DNA from: an uncultured Alistipes sp.
Lineage (GTDB): Bacteria; Bacteroidota; Bacteroidia; Bacteroidales; Rikenellaceae
Length of the DNA stretch: 23,050 nt
NCBI GenBank assembly: GCA_904502285.1
Contig: CAJGEC010000025.1
Span: forward strand, 1 to 23,050
Reading direction: 5' to 3'
Shown here: one piece after another, positions 7,509 to 15,244 of the stretch
Layout: each line of letters begins with the position of its first letter
Numbering within the stretch: the stretch's first letter is position 1
The notes under the pieces: generated by a model
What the model was told of the DNA's origin: nothing
The model's database searches: none
The model's input: the letters and a program-made list of their open reading frames with translations, nothing else
Made by a program: the position numbers and the translations under genes

Positions 7509-8105
7509 ATGGCAAGAGCTAAGAAAAAGGCTGGAGATATCAACTCCAGTTCAATGGCGGATATCGCTTTCCTGCTGTTGATATTCTTCTTGGTGACAAC
7601 TACGATGGATGTTGACACAGGTATGAAGCGTACGCTTCCACCTTGGATCGACCCTACGGAACAGCAGAATGATGTTGATGTAAATGAGCGTAACGTACTT
7701 AAGGTAAACGTATCGCGTAGCGGTGCTATCATGGTTGGCACCGATGAGTATCGTCCTAACGACTTGCGTCGTAGCGGTGAGCACTCACGTCTTTCTCGCG
7801 AGGTTTATTACTTCCTTGTAGATCCTAACCGTTCTGATAAGGAGGCTAAGACCATCGACGGAGGTACTTACAACATCAGCAAGGGTCTTGTGTCCCTAAA
7901 GGCCGATGACGAGACAGAGTATAAGGTATATCTTAAGGTTCAGGATGAGTTGACTCACGCCTTCAACCTCTATCGTGACGATATCGCGCGCGAGGTATAT
8001 GGTAAGGCTTATGATGAGTTGAGCGAGCTTGAGGCGCAGAATATACGTAAGGCTGTACGAATGCAGATTTCAGAGGCAGAACCTAACGATCAAACAAAGA
8101 AGTAG
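7509..8105 (+). CDS. exbD: ExbD/TolR-family protein, first copy, 198 residues
   Basis: This is the proton-channel partner of ExbB: one N-terminal membrane segment and a periplasmic domain. The N terminus is basic (ARAKKKAG), followed by SSSMADIAFLLLIFFLVTTT, where D18 is the conserved proton-carrying aspartate. The periplasmic part (about 35-198) is longer than the roughly 140 residues usual in Proteobacteria. It ends in a Glu/Lys-rich helix, a form common in Bacteroidota. It starts 5 bases after the coiled-coil gene and ends 2 bases before the second exbD. Confidence 0.92.
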   Translation: MARAKKKAGDINSSSMADIAFLLLIFFLVTTTMDVDTGMKRTLPPWIDPTEQQNDVDVNERNVLKVNVSRSGAIMVGTDEYRPNDLRRSGEHSRLSREVYYFLVDPNRSDKEAKTIDGGTYNISKGLVSLKADDETEYKVYLKVQDELTHAFNLYRDDIAREVYGKAYDELSELEAQNIRKAVRMQISEAEPNDQTKK

Positions 8106-8107
8106 TT

Positions 8108-8566
8108 ATGGCAGTAATGGCAAAAAAGGGCAAGCGTGAAGTGCCCGCAATGTCGACATCATCACTTCCCGATATCGTATTTATGCTTCTCTTCTTCTTT
8201 ATGGCAGCAACTACGATGCGTGAGGTAGATCCATTGGTATCTGTGCAGATGCCTGAGGCTAATGAGATCACTGAGCTCGACAAGAAGAATCTTGTGAATA
8301 TTTGGATGGGTAAGCCACTTGGCGCTGCCAAGGGCGAGGATGCGTTGAAGATTCAGCTCAACGATCAGACCCGTGAGGTAGAGGATATTCGTGACTTCAT
8401 CTCTGCGACAACTGTAACAAAGGGCGTAGGTCCTAACGATATCGTTGTCAATTTGCGCGTTGATGAGGGTGCAACTGTAGGTAAGCTTACTGCTGTAAAG
8501 CAGGAGTTGCGTAAGGCAGAGGCACTTAACATCTCATACGCAGCACGTGCGATGGAGAATAAGTAA
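8108..8566 (+). CDS. exbD: ExbD/TolR-family protein, second copy, 152 residues
   Basis: The layout is the same as the preceding gene: basic N terminus, then SSLPDIVFMLLFFFMAATT with the conserved aspartate at D22, and a shorter periplasmic domain ending in VKQELRKAEALNISYAARAMENK-type ExbD sequence. Two different ExbD proteins beside one ExbB suggests a mixed ExbD pair in the channel, known as a common arrangement in this phylum. ATG 8108 is used; ATG 8117 (MAKKGK) is an alternative three codons in. It is the last gene of the cluster, with a terminator 26 bases after the stop. Confidence 0.9.
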   Translation: MAVMAKKGKREVPAMSTSSLPDIVFMLLFFFMAATTMREVDPLVSVQMPEANEITELDKKNLVNIWMGKPLGAAKGEDALKIQLNDQTREVEDIRDFISATTVTKGVGPNDIVVNLRVDEGATVGKLTAVKQELRKAEALNISYAARAMENK

Positions 8567-8591
8567 TTCGCTCTACGTAGATTTCAAAGTG

Positions 8592-8624
8592 GAGGCAACC
8601 GTTTTCGGTTGCCTCTGTTTTTTT
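8592..8624 (+). terminator. Intrinsic terminator of the exbB cluster
   Basis: GAGGCAACCG (8592-8601) pairs perfectly with CGGTTGCCTC (8606-8615) over a TTTT loop, followed by TGTTTTTTT. This is a textbook rho-independent terminator. Confidence 0.93.
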
Positions 8625-8931
8625 GGGGTGCTGTACAAGGCCAAAGAATGAGGCCATAGAAGGAACCAAAGTAGGTGGGCGAAGAACTATAGTCGCGGTG
8701 AGTGGCATAAGGCGTAGGGTTATTCAGATGCTATTCACGTGATGCAGAGCGACAATAGGAGTAGGTGAGTGGCGTGTAGGAGTGGTTATGGTTAGCCTAT
8801 CACGGCCGATTAGTCTATATACGGTTTTACCTGTATATGTTAAAGACATCGTAAACGGAAAGTGTGTTAAGGAATAAAATAGGCGGAGTAGGTGGGGTAT
8901 GTGCGGTGTTGTTGCCGTGGGGTTAGACGAA
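8625..8931. repeat. Gene-free stretch with short G-rich direct repeats
   Basis: I find no gene here between two convergent terminators. AGTAGGTG occurs three times (8670-8677, 8760-8767, 8887-8894), GTAGG at least five times, and GGTGAGTGGC twice (8697-8706, 8764-8773). An 8-bp imperfect hairpin (ATATACGG with CTGTATAT, 8817-8838) is also present. The function is unknown. It could be a degenerate repeat or decayed sequence. Confidence 0.5.
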
Positions 8932-8968
8932 AAAAGAGGAGTTGTCCGCAAGTGACAACTCCTCTTTT
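8930..8968 (-). terminator. Terminator of the M13 peptidase gene
   Basis: Bases 8932-8946 and 8954-8968 form a perfect 15-bp stem with a 7-base loop. On the - strand it ends in a run of T. It lies 43 bases after the peptidase stop codon. Being A/T-flanked on both sides, it may also stop + strand transcripts. Confidence 0.88.
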
Positions 8969-9011
8969 GTGTAAGTCAGGAACGGTTGCTCCCAACTATT
9001 TATGTTCTGTA

Positions 9012-11039
9012 TTACCAGATGATAACACGCTCCTCAACAGGCATATACATTGCATCCTCCTCGGTTACGTTGAATGCGTCGTACCAAGACTGGATGTTGC
9101 GCAATGTAGCGTTTACTCGGTTGCGACCCAAAGAGTGTACATCAACCTTTGTGAGACGCTCCTTCTCCTGATCGGTGATGTTCTGAGCCCAAAGGGTAGC
9201 ATAACCGATGTAGAAGCGCTGCTCGCCAGTGAAGCCGTCGATATCCTCTGGACGACCCTCGGCCCAAGCGTAGTCGGTAAGACCTGTGAATGCAAGGCGC
9301 AAACCACCCTGGTCAGCGATGTTCTCGCCCAAAGAGAACTTACCATCAGCGAACAAGCCAGGCAAAATCTCGATGGCGTTGAACTGCTCAACCAATACAG
9401 CGGTCTTCTTCTCGAATGCCTCGCGATCCTCCTTAGTCCACCAGTCGAGCATATTACCCATCTTGTCGAACTGAGAGCCCTGGTCGTCGAAGCCGTGAGT
9501 CATCTCGTGAGCGATAACCACGCCGATAGCACCATAGTTTACAGCGTCGTCAGCGTTAGGATTGTAGAATGGAGGCTGAAGGATAGCTGCTGGGAAGCAG
9601 ATCTCGTTTGTTGTAGGCATATAGTATGCGTTTACCATCTGAGGTGGCATCATCCACTTCTCACGGTCTACAGCCTTGCCTACCTCTGACATAGAGTCGG
9701 CAGTGTACCAGCGGTTAGCCTCAAGGACGTTCTCCCAGTAGCTCTTTGCAGGATCCACAACCAAAGTGGTATAGTCCTTCCACTTGTTAGGGTAGCCAAT
9801 CTTCACGGTGAAGGCGTCGAGCTTCTCCTGAGCCTTAACCTTTGTAGCGTCGCTCATCCAATCCAAAGCGTCGATATGCTTAGAGAATGCCTTCTGGATG
9901 TTAGATACCATCTTCTCTACGCGAGCCTTCTCGCTTTCGGGGAAGTGCTTAGCCACGTACATCTGGCCTACAGCCTCTGAGAGGATGCTGTTAGGCACAC
10001 CCATAGCGCGCTTCCAGCGTGGGCGAATCTCCTGAGTACCAGACATAGTCTTGCCGAAGAACTCGAACGATGCTACTGCGAAGTCCTCGCTGAGGTATGA
10101 CGCAGCGTTAGAGATGTAGTGTGAAGCAACGTATGCCTTCAATGCCTCCAACGATGTTGTTGAGAGTACATTGAGGATGTTGGTGAATGATGAAGGCTGG
10201 CTAACAACAATTTTTGAGATGTTCTCAACACCCATAGTCTTGAAGTAAGCATCCCAATCTACGCCTACGAAAGCGATCTTGAAAGCCTCGTAAGTGAATG
10301 GGTTGTAGCCCTTCTGGATGTCGCGGCACTCTACGTTAGACCAAGACTTCTCAGCGATAGCATCCTCAACGGCAACAACGTCTGCAACCATCTTCTCGAT
10401 GTCGCCCTCAACGCCAGCCAAGGTGAAGATCTTATTGAGGTATGTGTGGTATGCCTCCTTGATCTCGGCATTCTTCTGGTCGATGTAGTAGTCGCGGTTA
10501 CCCATACCGAGGCCGCCCTGCTCCATATAGAGGATGGTCATATTGCTATCCTCAAGGTCTGCACCTGGGTAGCTGTAGAAGAATGTGCCTACGCCGTCGG
10601 TGTGGAGGTTAGCGATAGATGCGATGAGTGCCTCGCGGCTATCTGTTGCAAGGATGGCGTTGAGAGCCTCGCGGATAGGCTCTGCACCCTCACGGTTAAG
10701 ACGCTCCTCATCGAGACCCATCTTATACAAGTCCGAAATCTTCTGCTCTACGCTGCCGAACTCGGCCTCGCTCTTAGCCATCTCGCTGAAGAGCTCATTG
10801 ATGCGAATCTCGTTATTCTCACGCAATACGTCGAAAGAGCCGTAGCGAGAGTACTCTGGCTTGAGAGGGTTGTTCTTCTGCCAACCACCTGTAGCCCACT
10901 GATAGAAGTCGTCGTTACGAACGATGGTCTCATCGAAGTTGTTCACGTCGATAGCAGGCACCTCTGCTTGCTTGTCCTGGTTTGTTGCACACGCAGTCAT
11001 AGTAAGTGCTGATGCCAAAATGATAAATAGTTTTTTCAT
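9012..11039 (-). CDS. pepO: M13-family zinc metallopeptidase, lipoprotein, 675 residues
   Basis: This is a PepO/neprilysin-like endopeptidase, which would cut peptides outside the cytoplasm. The N terminus is a lipoprotein signal (MKKLFIILASALTMTAC, lipidated Cys17). The M13 N-terminal domain spans about 35-420 and the catalytic domain about 465-675. Catalytic signatures are VNAYY (469-473), HEMTH (511-515, zinc ligands and catalytic Glu512) and GENIADQGG (571-579, third ligand Glu572). The gene starts 39 bases downstream of pgk with no promoter motif seen, so read-through from pgk is likely. No strongly acidic surface-export signal follows the cysteine, so location on the periplasmic face of a membrane is the safer guess. 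Confidence 0.94.
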   Translation of the reverse strand: MKKLFIILASALTMTACATNQDKQAEVPAIDVNNFDETIVRNDDFYQWATGGWQKNNPLKPEYSRYGSFDVLRENNEIRINELFSEMAKSEAEFGSVEQKISDLYKMGLDEERLNREGAEPIREALNAILATDSREALIASIANLHTDGVGTFFYSYPGADLEDSNMTILYMEQGGLGMGNRDYYIDQKNAEIKEAYHTYLNKIFTLAGVEGDIEKMVADVVAVEDAIAEKSWSNVECRDIQKGYNPFTYEAFKIAFVGVDWDAYFKTMGVENISKIVVSQPSSFTNILNVLSTTSLEALKAYVASHYISNAASYLSEDFAVASFEFFGKTMSGTQEIRPRWKRAMGVPNSILSEAVGQMYVAKHFPESEKARVEKMVSNIQKAFSKHIDALDWMSDATKVKAQEKLDAFTVKIGYPNKWKDYTTLVVDPAKSYWENVLEANRWYTADSMSEVGKAVDREKWMMPPQMVNAYYMPTTNEICFPAAILQPPFYNPNADDAVNYGAIGVVIAHEMTHGFDDQGSQFDKMGNMLDWWTKEDREAFEKKTAVLVEQFNAIEILPGLFADGKFSLGENIADQGGLRLAFTGLTDYAWAEGRPEDIDGFTGEQRFYIGYATLWAQNITDQEKERLTKVDVHSLGRNRVNATLRNIQSWYDAFNVTEEDAMYMPVEERVIIW

Positions 11040-11078
11040 ATGTTCAGTTTAAGGTTATTACGTTAAACGTGAGGTTGC

Positions 11079-12338
11079 CTACTTTCTGATAGCTGCAACA
11101 CCTGGAAGCTCCTTGCCCTCCATATACTCCAAGAGAGCGCCACCACCTGTTGATACGTATGATACTCTGTCGGCCAAACCGAACTTGTTGATACAAGCTA
11201 CAGAGTCGCCACCACCGATGAGTGAGTATGCACCCTTGTCAGTAGCCTCAGCGATAGCCTCAGCCACGGCACGTGAGCCAGTAGAGAACTTGTTGATCTC
11301 GAATACGCCTACAGGGCCATTCCAAAGGATGGTCTTGCAACCCAAGATGTGCTCGCGGAACTTAGCCTTACCGCCAGAAGCGATATCCACACCCTCCCAC
11401 TCGTCAGGGATGTTGTTGGCTGGAGCCTCCTGAGTATTTGCTGACTCAGAGAAGTCGTCGCAGATAAGAGCGTCTGGTGAGCGAAGGATCTTCACGCCAC
11501 GCTCCTGGGCCTTCTTCAAGATCTCTAATGCTACAGGGAACATATCTGGCTCACAGATAGACTTACCCTCCTGGCCACCCTCAGCACCAGCGAAGGTATA
11601 GGTCATACCGCCACCAATGATGATAGAGTCCACCTTCTCCATAAGCTTCTCGATGATGGTAATCTTTGTAGATACCTTTGAACCACCGATGATAGCGCAG
11701 AATGGACGCTCTGGGTTCTCCATAACGCCGTCGATAGCCTTAAGCTCGTTCTCCATAACGTAGCCGAACATCTTGTCCTGTGGGAAGTAGTCGGCGATGA
11801 GTGCTGTAGAGGCGTGAGCGCGGTGAGCAGTACCGAAGGCGTCGTTGATGTAGCAGTCGGCGTATGAAGCAAGGCGCTTCACGAACTCCTTCTGTGACTC
11901 CTTAACAGCCTTCTTAGCCTCAGCCTTCTCCTCGTCGGTAGCATCCTCAGCCAAACCACGAGGCTTGCCCTCCTCCTCAGCGTAGAAACGCAAGTTTTCG
12001 AGCAACATCACCTCACCTGGCTTAAGAGCCTTAGCCATCTCTGCGGCACGCTCACCCATACAGTCACCAGCAAAGGCTACCTTCTGGCCGAGACGCTCCT
12101 CGATAGCGTAGATAATCTGCTCCAAAGAGTACTTTGCATCTGGATTCTTCTTAGGACGACCGAGGTGCGACATAAGAATCACAGAGCCACCACCAGCCAA
12201 TACCTTCTTAATGGTAGGGATTGCTGCGCGGATACGAGTGTCATCAGTAACCTTACCCTCGCTATTGAGAGGTACGTTAAAGTCTACACGGATGATTGCT
12301 CTCTTACCTGAGAAATTGTAGTTGTCAATAGCAAACAT
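11079..12338 (-). CDS. pgk: Phosphoglycerate kinase, 419 residues
   Basis: This glycolytic enzyme transfers phosphate from 1,3-bisphosphoglycerate to ADP. Family landmarks are RVDFNVPLN near residue 18, SHLGRPK, the ENLRFY region, NDAFGTAHRAHAS, GGSKVSTK, the late nucleotide-binding run LWNGPVGVFE and the C-terminal STGGGALLEYMEG. The length and start (MFAIDNYNFSGKRAIIRVDFN) are normal. It is followed closely by the M13 peptidase gene. Its own promoter lies about 50 bases upstream. tpiA, another lower-glycolysis gene, is only 2.1 kb upstream on the same strand but is separated by a fucosidase gene. Confidence 0.97.
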   Translation of the reverse strand: MFAIDNYNFSGKRAIIRVDFNVPLNSEGKVTDDTRIRAAIPTIKKVLAGGGSVILMSHLGRPKKNPDAKYSLEQIIYAIEERLGQKVAFAGDCMGERAAEMAKALKPGEVMLLENLRFYAEEEGKPRGLAEDATDEEKAEAKKAVKESQKEFVKRLASYADCYINDAFGTAHRAHASTALIADYFPQDKMFGYVMENELKAIDGVMENPERPFCAIIGGSKVSTKITIIEKLMEKVDSIIIGGGMTYTFAGAEGGQEGKSICEPDMFPVALEILKKAQERGVKILRSPDALICDDFSESANTQEAPANNIPDEWEGVDIASGGKAKFREHILGCKTILWNGPVGVFEINKFSTGSRAVAEAIAEATDKGAYSLIGGGDSVACINKFGLADRVSYVSTGGGALLEYMEGKELPGVAAIRK

Positions 12339-12389
12339 AATCTTTATATTTTAGTTAAACATTGTCTTTGATTAGACTTACTTACTCTG

Positions 12390-12423
12390 CAAAGTTATCG
12401 ATTTTTTTGAGATTTTCTACAAA
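12390..12423 (-). promoter_or_regulatory. Bacteroidota-type promoter for pgk
   Basis: On the - strand, TAACTTTG (12397 to 12390) follows TTTG (12423 to 12420) with a 22-base spacer. The predicted start is near 12383, about 45 bases before the ATG. Confidence 0.72.
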
Positions 12424-12522
12424 TATACCTATTTATATTAGTACGATAGGTTCATTTTATTCTCTTAAATAGCCTATTCCTATGGTTCGTTTATGCTTTT
12501 TGTTGTTGTAGCACGACAATTA

Positions 12523-14388
12523 CTATTCCAATATTATGCCTATTTCTGCTATCGAAGTCATCGTGCGCTCCTCGATTTCGCGTGTTGGTACTATTCTGAA
12601 GTAGCGTGCCGAGTAGCGTTTGCCAAAGCGAACAGAGTATGGTATTGGGTTGTGCATTATGTTGCAAAACTCGCCATTAGTGTCGCAGAGAGTCCACTCC
12701 TTGTTGTCGGTACTAACGTAGAATAGGTAGTTGAAAATTGTTCCCTCAAGCCCCTCTGTTGCTGGGGTATAGCGGAAGCCAGCTATGTCGAGGACTTCGC
12801 CCATATCCACCACCAAGGGTGTCAATCCCTCGCTTCGCCATACGCTCTTGGGATTGTTGTCGAATGCATCGGTAGCGTCGATGCCTATCGCCTGCCAAGT
12901 CGAGGTATCAACGTCGCTGAAGCTATGGTGGGTGGTGCTACTATCAAGAGGTGTAGCATAGTAGAGTCCTACGTTGAGTAGATGTGCTGGACCACGACTA
13001 CTGCATATACTGATTCTAACCCTCTCAGGAGAGCAGGCCGAGAAGCGTAGCAGTCGCTTATAACCGATTGTAGTTCCTTCGGCGATATAGTGCCAAGAGC
13101 CGTCGTAGAAGCCCTCCACCACGAACTCCTCGACGTGTTGCCCCAAGGTGATATCCTCCTGAAGAAGGATGGTATTTACCACGGCATTGGGGGTTACGTC
13201 GTAGATTTTGGTGTCGCCCTCTGCAATTGTGCAACGTGTTGAATTGCTGATGATTAGATTGGTGCTGAAGGTCTTAGCGAGATATGCCGAAAGAGCCTTG
13301 AGGCGTTGGCAGTCTGTCTCGTGGATTAGACCGCGCTGGTCGGGCGGTATGTTTAGCAGTAGTAGTGAGTTACGGCCCACGGAGTTGAAGTATATATCTA
13401 CTAAGTTACTTAGCGAACGAACCTTATCATCCTCTGAGGAGCGGTGGAACCAGCCTGGACGAATCGATACATCTACCTCGGATGGGTACCAGTAGGCCTC
13501 TGAAGCACGTGCGATAAGCTCCCTGCTACCGAGATCCTTCGACATCTCCTCAAGGCCGAGAGCGTGGTTGTTGGCTATCTTGTCGGTATAGCACCCTGGC
13601 GCTATGGCCGTGGCGCTCCACTCGGTAGTTCTGCCGATGCCGCCCTCATTGCCTACCCAGCGCACGTCGTCACCCATAATGGCGGTTACGGCTGTGGGTT
13701 GCAGTTGTCTAATAGTTCCAAGGATCGCCTCCCAGTCGTACTCCTGTCTCTTGCCGTTCGCACCTTCGGCACACGCGCCATCAAACCATACCTCATCCAC
13801 TTTGCCGTAGTTGGTGAGTAGCTCGGTGAGTTGTGCGATGAAGAGTCTGTTGTAGGCGGGGGAGTCGCCATAGCACTCGGCATTGCGATCCCAGGGTGAG
13901 AGGTAGACTCCGAATTTAAGGCCATACTTCTGGCAAGCGTCACGTAACTCCTTGACTACATCGCCTTTACCCTCGCGCCACGGAGAGCTTTTTACCGAGT
14001 AGTCGGTAGTCTCTGTAGGCCAAAGGCAGAAGCCGTCGTGGTGCTTGGCGGTGATGATTGCCATCTTGAATCCACACTCGGCCAACGTGCGCACCCACTG
14101 TTCGCAGTCCAACTCCGAGGGGTTGAAGAGTGCGGGGTCGTCATTACCATCGCCCCACTCATTCCCCGTGAAGGTGTTGATGCCGAAGTGGAGAAATGCC
14201 GATAGCTCCATCTGTTGCCACTCCAACTGCTGCGGTGTAGGCACTAAGCGCGATACCATATCTATCTTCTGCTCGGCAGTAGCCCCCTTGGGGAATACTA
14301 CGTGCTTGGGGTAGAGGGTTGGCTGTTGGGCACAACTGCAAAGGAGCATAGCGCAGAGAAAGAGTAGGTTACGTAACATAGAGTGCAT
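12523..14388 (-). CDS. GH29 alpha-L-fucosidase lipoprotein with C-terminal discoidin-like domain
   Basis: The enzyme should release terminal L-fucose from glycans outside the cytoplasm. The start used (MHSMLRNLLF) gives a lipoprotein signal with lipobox LCSC, modified Cys19; ATG 14379 is equally possible, and a TTG at 14427 would fall in a hairpin. The TIM-barrel catalytic domain (about 50-370) has LSAFLHFGINTF, AITAKHHDGF-type sequence near 112-119, and DEVWFDGA with the likely nucleophile Asp203. The WFDGA form resembles GH29 subfamily B, which prefers alpha-1,3/1,4 fucose; this is from memory and tentative. Residues about 480-621 resemble an F5/8 type C carbohydrate-binding fold (DAFDNNPKSVWRS, ARYFRIVPTREIE). 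It follows tpiA, with a hairpin between. Codon choice is less biased than in its glycolytic neighbours. Confidence 0.88.
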   Translation of the reverse strand: MHSMLRNLLFLCAMLLCSCAQQPTLYPKHVVFPKGATAEQKIDMVSRLVPTPQQLEWQQMELSAFLHFGINTFTGNEWGDGNDDPALFNPSELDCEQWVRTLAECGFKMAIITAKHHDGFCLWPTETTDYSVKSSPWREGKGDVVKELRDACQKYGLKFGVYLSPWDRNAECYGDSPAYNRLFIAQLTELLTNYGKVDEVWFDGACAEGANGKRQEYDWEAILGTIRQLQPTAVTAIMGDDVRWVGNEGGIGRTTEWSATAIAPGCYTDKIANNHALGLEEMSKDLGSRELIARASEAYWYPSEVDVSIRPGWFHRSSEDDKVRSLSNLVDIYFNSVGRNSLLLLNIPPDQRGLIHETDCQRLKALSAYLAKTFSTNLIISNSTRCTIAEGDTKIYDVTPNAVVNTILLQEDITLGQHVEEFVVEGFYDGSWHYIAEGTTIGYKRLLRFSACSPERVRISICSSRGPAHLLNVGLYYATPLDSSTTHHSFSDVDTSTWQAIGIDATDAFDNNPKSVWRSEGLTPLVVDMGEVLDIAGFRYTPATEGLEGTIFNYLFYVSTDNKEWTLCDTNGEFCNIMHNPIPYSVRFGKRYSARYFRIVPTREIEERTMTSIAEIGIILE

Positions 14389-14399
14389 ATATAAATAGA

Positions 14400-14431
14400 G
14401 GGGTTGCCCGACATATATATTGGACAACCCC
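14400..14431 (-). terminator. Hairpin between tpiA and the fucosidase start
   Basis: On the - strand GGGGTTGTCC pairs with GGGCAACCCC (one G-T pair) around a 12-base AT-rich loop, then TCTATTTATAT. It lies 31 bases after the tpiA stop and 11 bases before the fucosidase ATG. It can act as a partial terminator or a translation-control structure. Confidence 0.6.
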
Positions 14432-14462
14432 CTAAGTGGTTTTGGGAAACTAAGTCTAAGAT

Positions 14463-15215
14463 TTAGAATGCCTTGCCGATGCCGATGAAGTCCTCAGCCT
14501 TCAACGCAGCACCACCAATAAGGCCACCATCAACATTCTCCTTAGAGAAGATCTCCTCAGCATTTGATGGCTTGCAAGAGCCACCATAGAGGATAGGACA
14601 CTCCTCGGCCTTAGCACCGAACTTCGAGCGCAACACCTCGCGGATGTATGCGTGAATCTCCTCCGCCTGATCTGCTGTAGCGGTCTTGCCTGTGCCGATA
14701 GCCCAAACTGGCTCGTAAGCGATAACGAGGTTTGCGAACTGCTCCTCGGTAAGGTTGAATACTACCTCCTCAATCTGAGCCTTGCAAACGTCGAAGTGGC
14801 GACCTGCCTCACGCTCCTCAAGGTTCTCACCTACGCAGTAGATAGGGGTGAGGTTGTTCTCGTAGGCGCGAGCCATCTTCTTATTAAGGGTCTCGCTGGT
14901 CTCGCCATAGTACTGACGACGCTCCGAGTGGCCAAGGATAACATACTTGCAACCCAACGCAGCAATCATCTCGGCTGATACCTCGCCTGTGTAAGCACCC
15001 TTAACCTCGGTAGCGCAATCCTGTGCGCCAACCTCCACGTTTGAGCCCTTGAGGGTCTCGATAACAGAGCTAAGGTGTGTGAATGGAGGGCATACGATAA
15101 GTGTTACGCAGTCGCAAACATCCTTGCGGCCAGCTGCTACACCTTTAGCCAACTCCACGCCCTCAGCAGGGAGGGTGTTCATCTTCCAGTTACCTGCTAC
15201 AATCTTCTTTCTCAT
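14463..15215 (-). CDS. tpiA: Triosephosphate isomerase, 250 residues
   Basis: The enzyme interconverts dihydroxyacetone phosphate and glyceraldehyde 3-phosphate in glycolysis. All catalytic parts are visible: GNWKMN with Lys11, GHSERR with His96, and the YEPVWAIGTGK loop with Glu168, then the phosphate-binding LYGGS and GGLIGGAAL runs. The length is typical. It begins 29 bases after the lysS stop with no promoter motif between them, so it is probably cotranscribed with lysS. Confidence 0.97.
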   Translation of the reverse strand: MRKKIVAGNWKMNTLPAEGVELAKGVAAGRKDVCDCVTLIVCPPFTHLSSVIETLKGSNVEVGAQDCATEVKGAYTGEVSAEMIAALGCKYVILGHSERRQYYGETSETLNKKMARAYENNLTPIYCVGENLEEREAGRHFDVCKAQIEEVVFNLTEEQFANLVIAYEPVWAIGTGKTATADQAEEIHAYIREVLRSKFGAKAEECPILYGGSCKPSNAEEIFSKENVDGGLIGGAALKAEDFIGIGKAF

Positions 15216-15244
15216 AATCGTATATGTTGTTTTAATTATTTACC

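Noticed and set aside
8625..8931. CRISPR array
   Set aside because: Repeats are only 8-10 bases and irregularly spaced (90 and 127 bases), with no cas genes in the window.
8724..8951. - strand open frame (75 codons) in the repeat-bearing gap
   Set aside because: Low-complexity Thr/Pro/His sequence runs through the terminator stem, with no promoter motif or recognisable domain.
8892..9689. Long + strand open frame (265 codons)
   Set aside because: Most of it lies opposite the well-supported M13 peptidase gene, it has no family motif, and it starts inside the - strand terminator region.
10446..11012. + strand open frame (188 codons)
   Set aside because: It is antisense to the 5' part of the M13 peptidase gene, which has a signal peptide and full catalytic motifs.
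12427..12451. ACCTAT/ATAGGT inverted repeat as a fucosidase terminator
   Set aside because: Only a 6-bp AT-rich stem with no clean T-run in the right direction; it also overlaps the pgk promoter zone.
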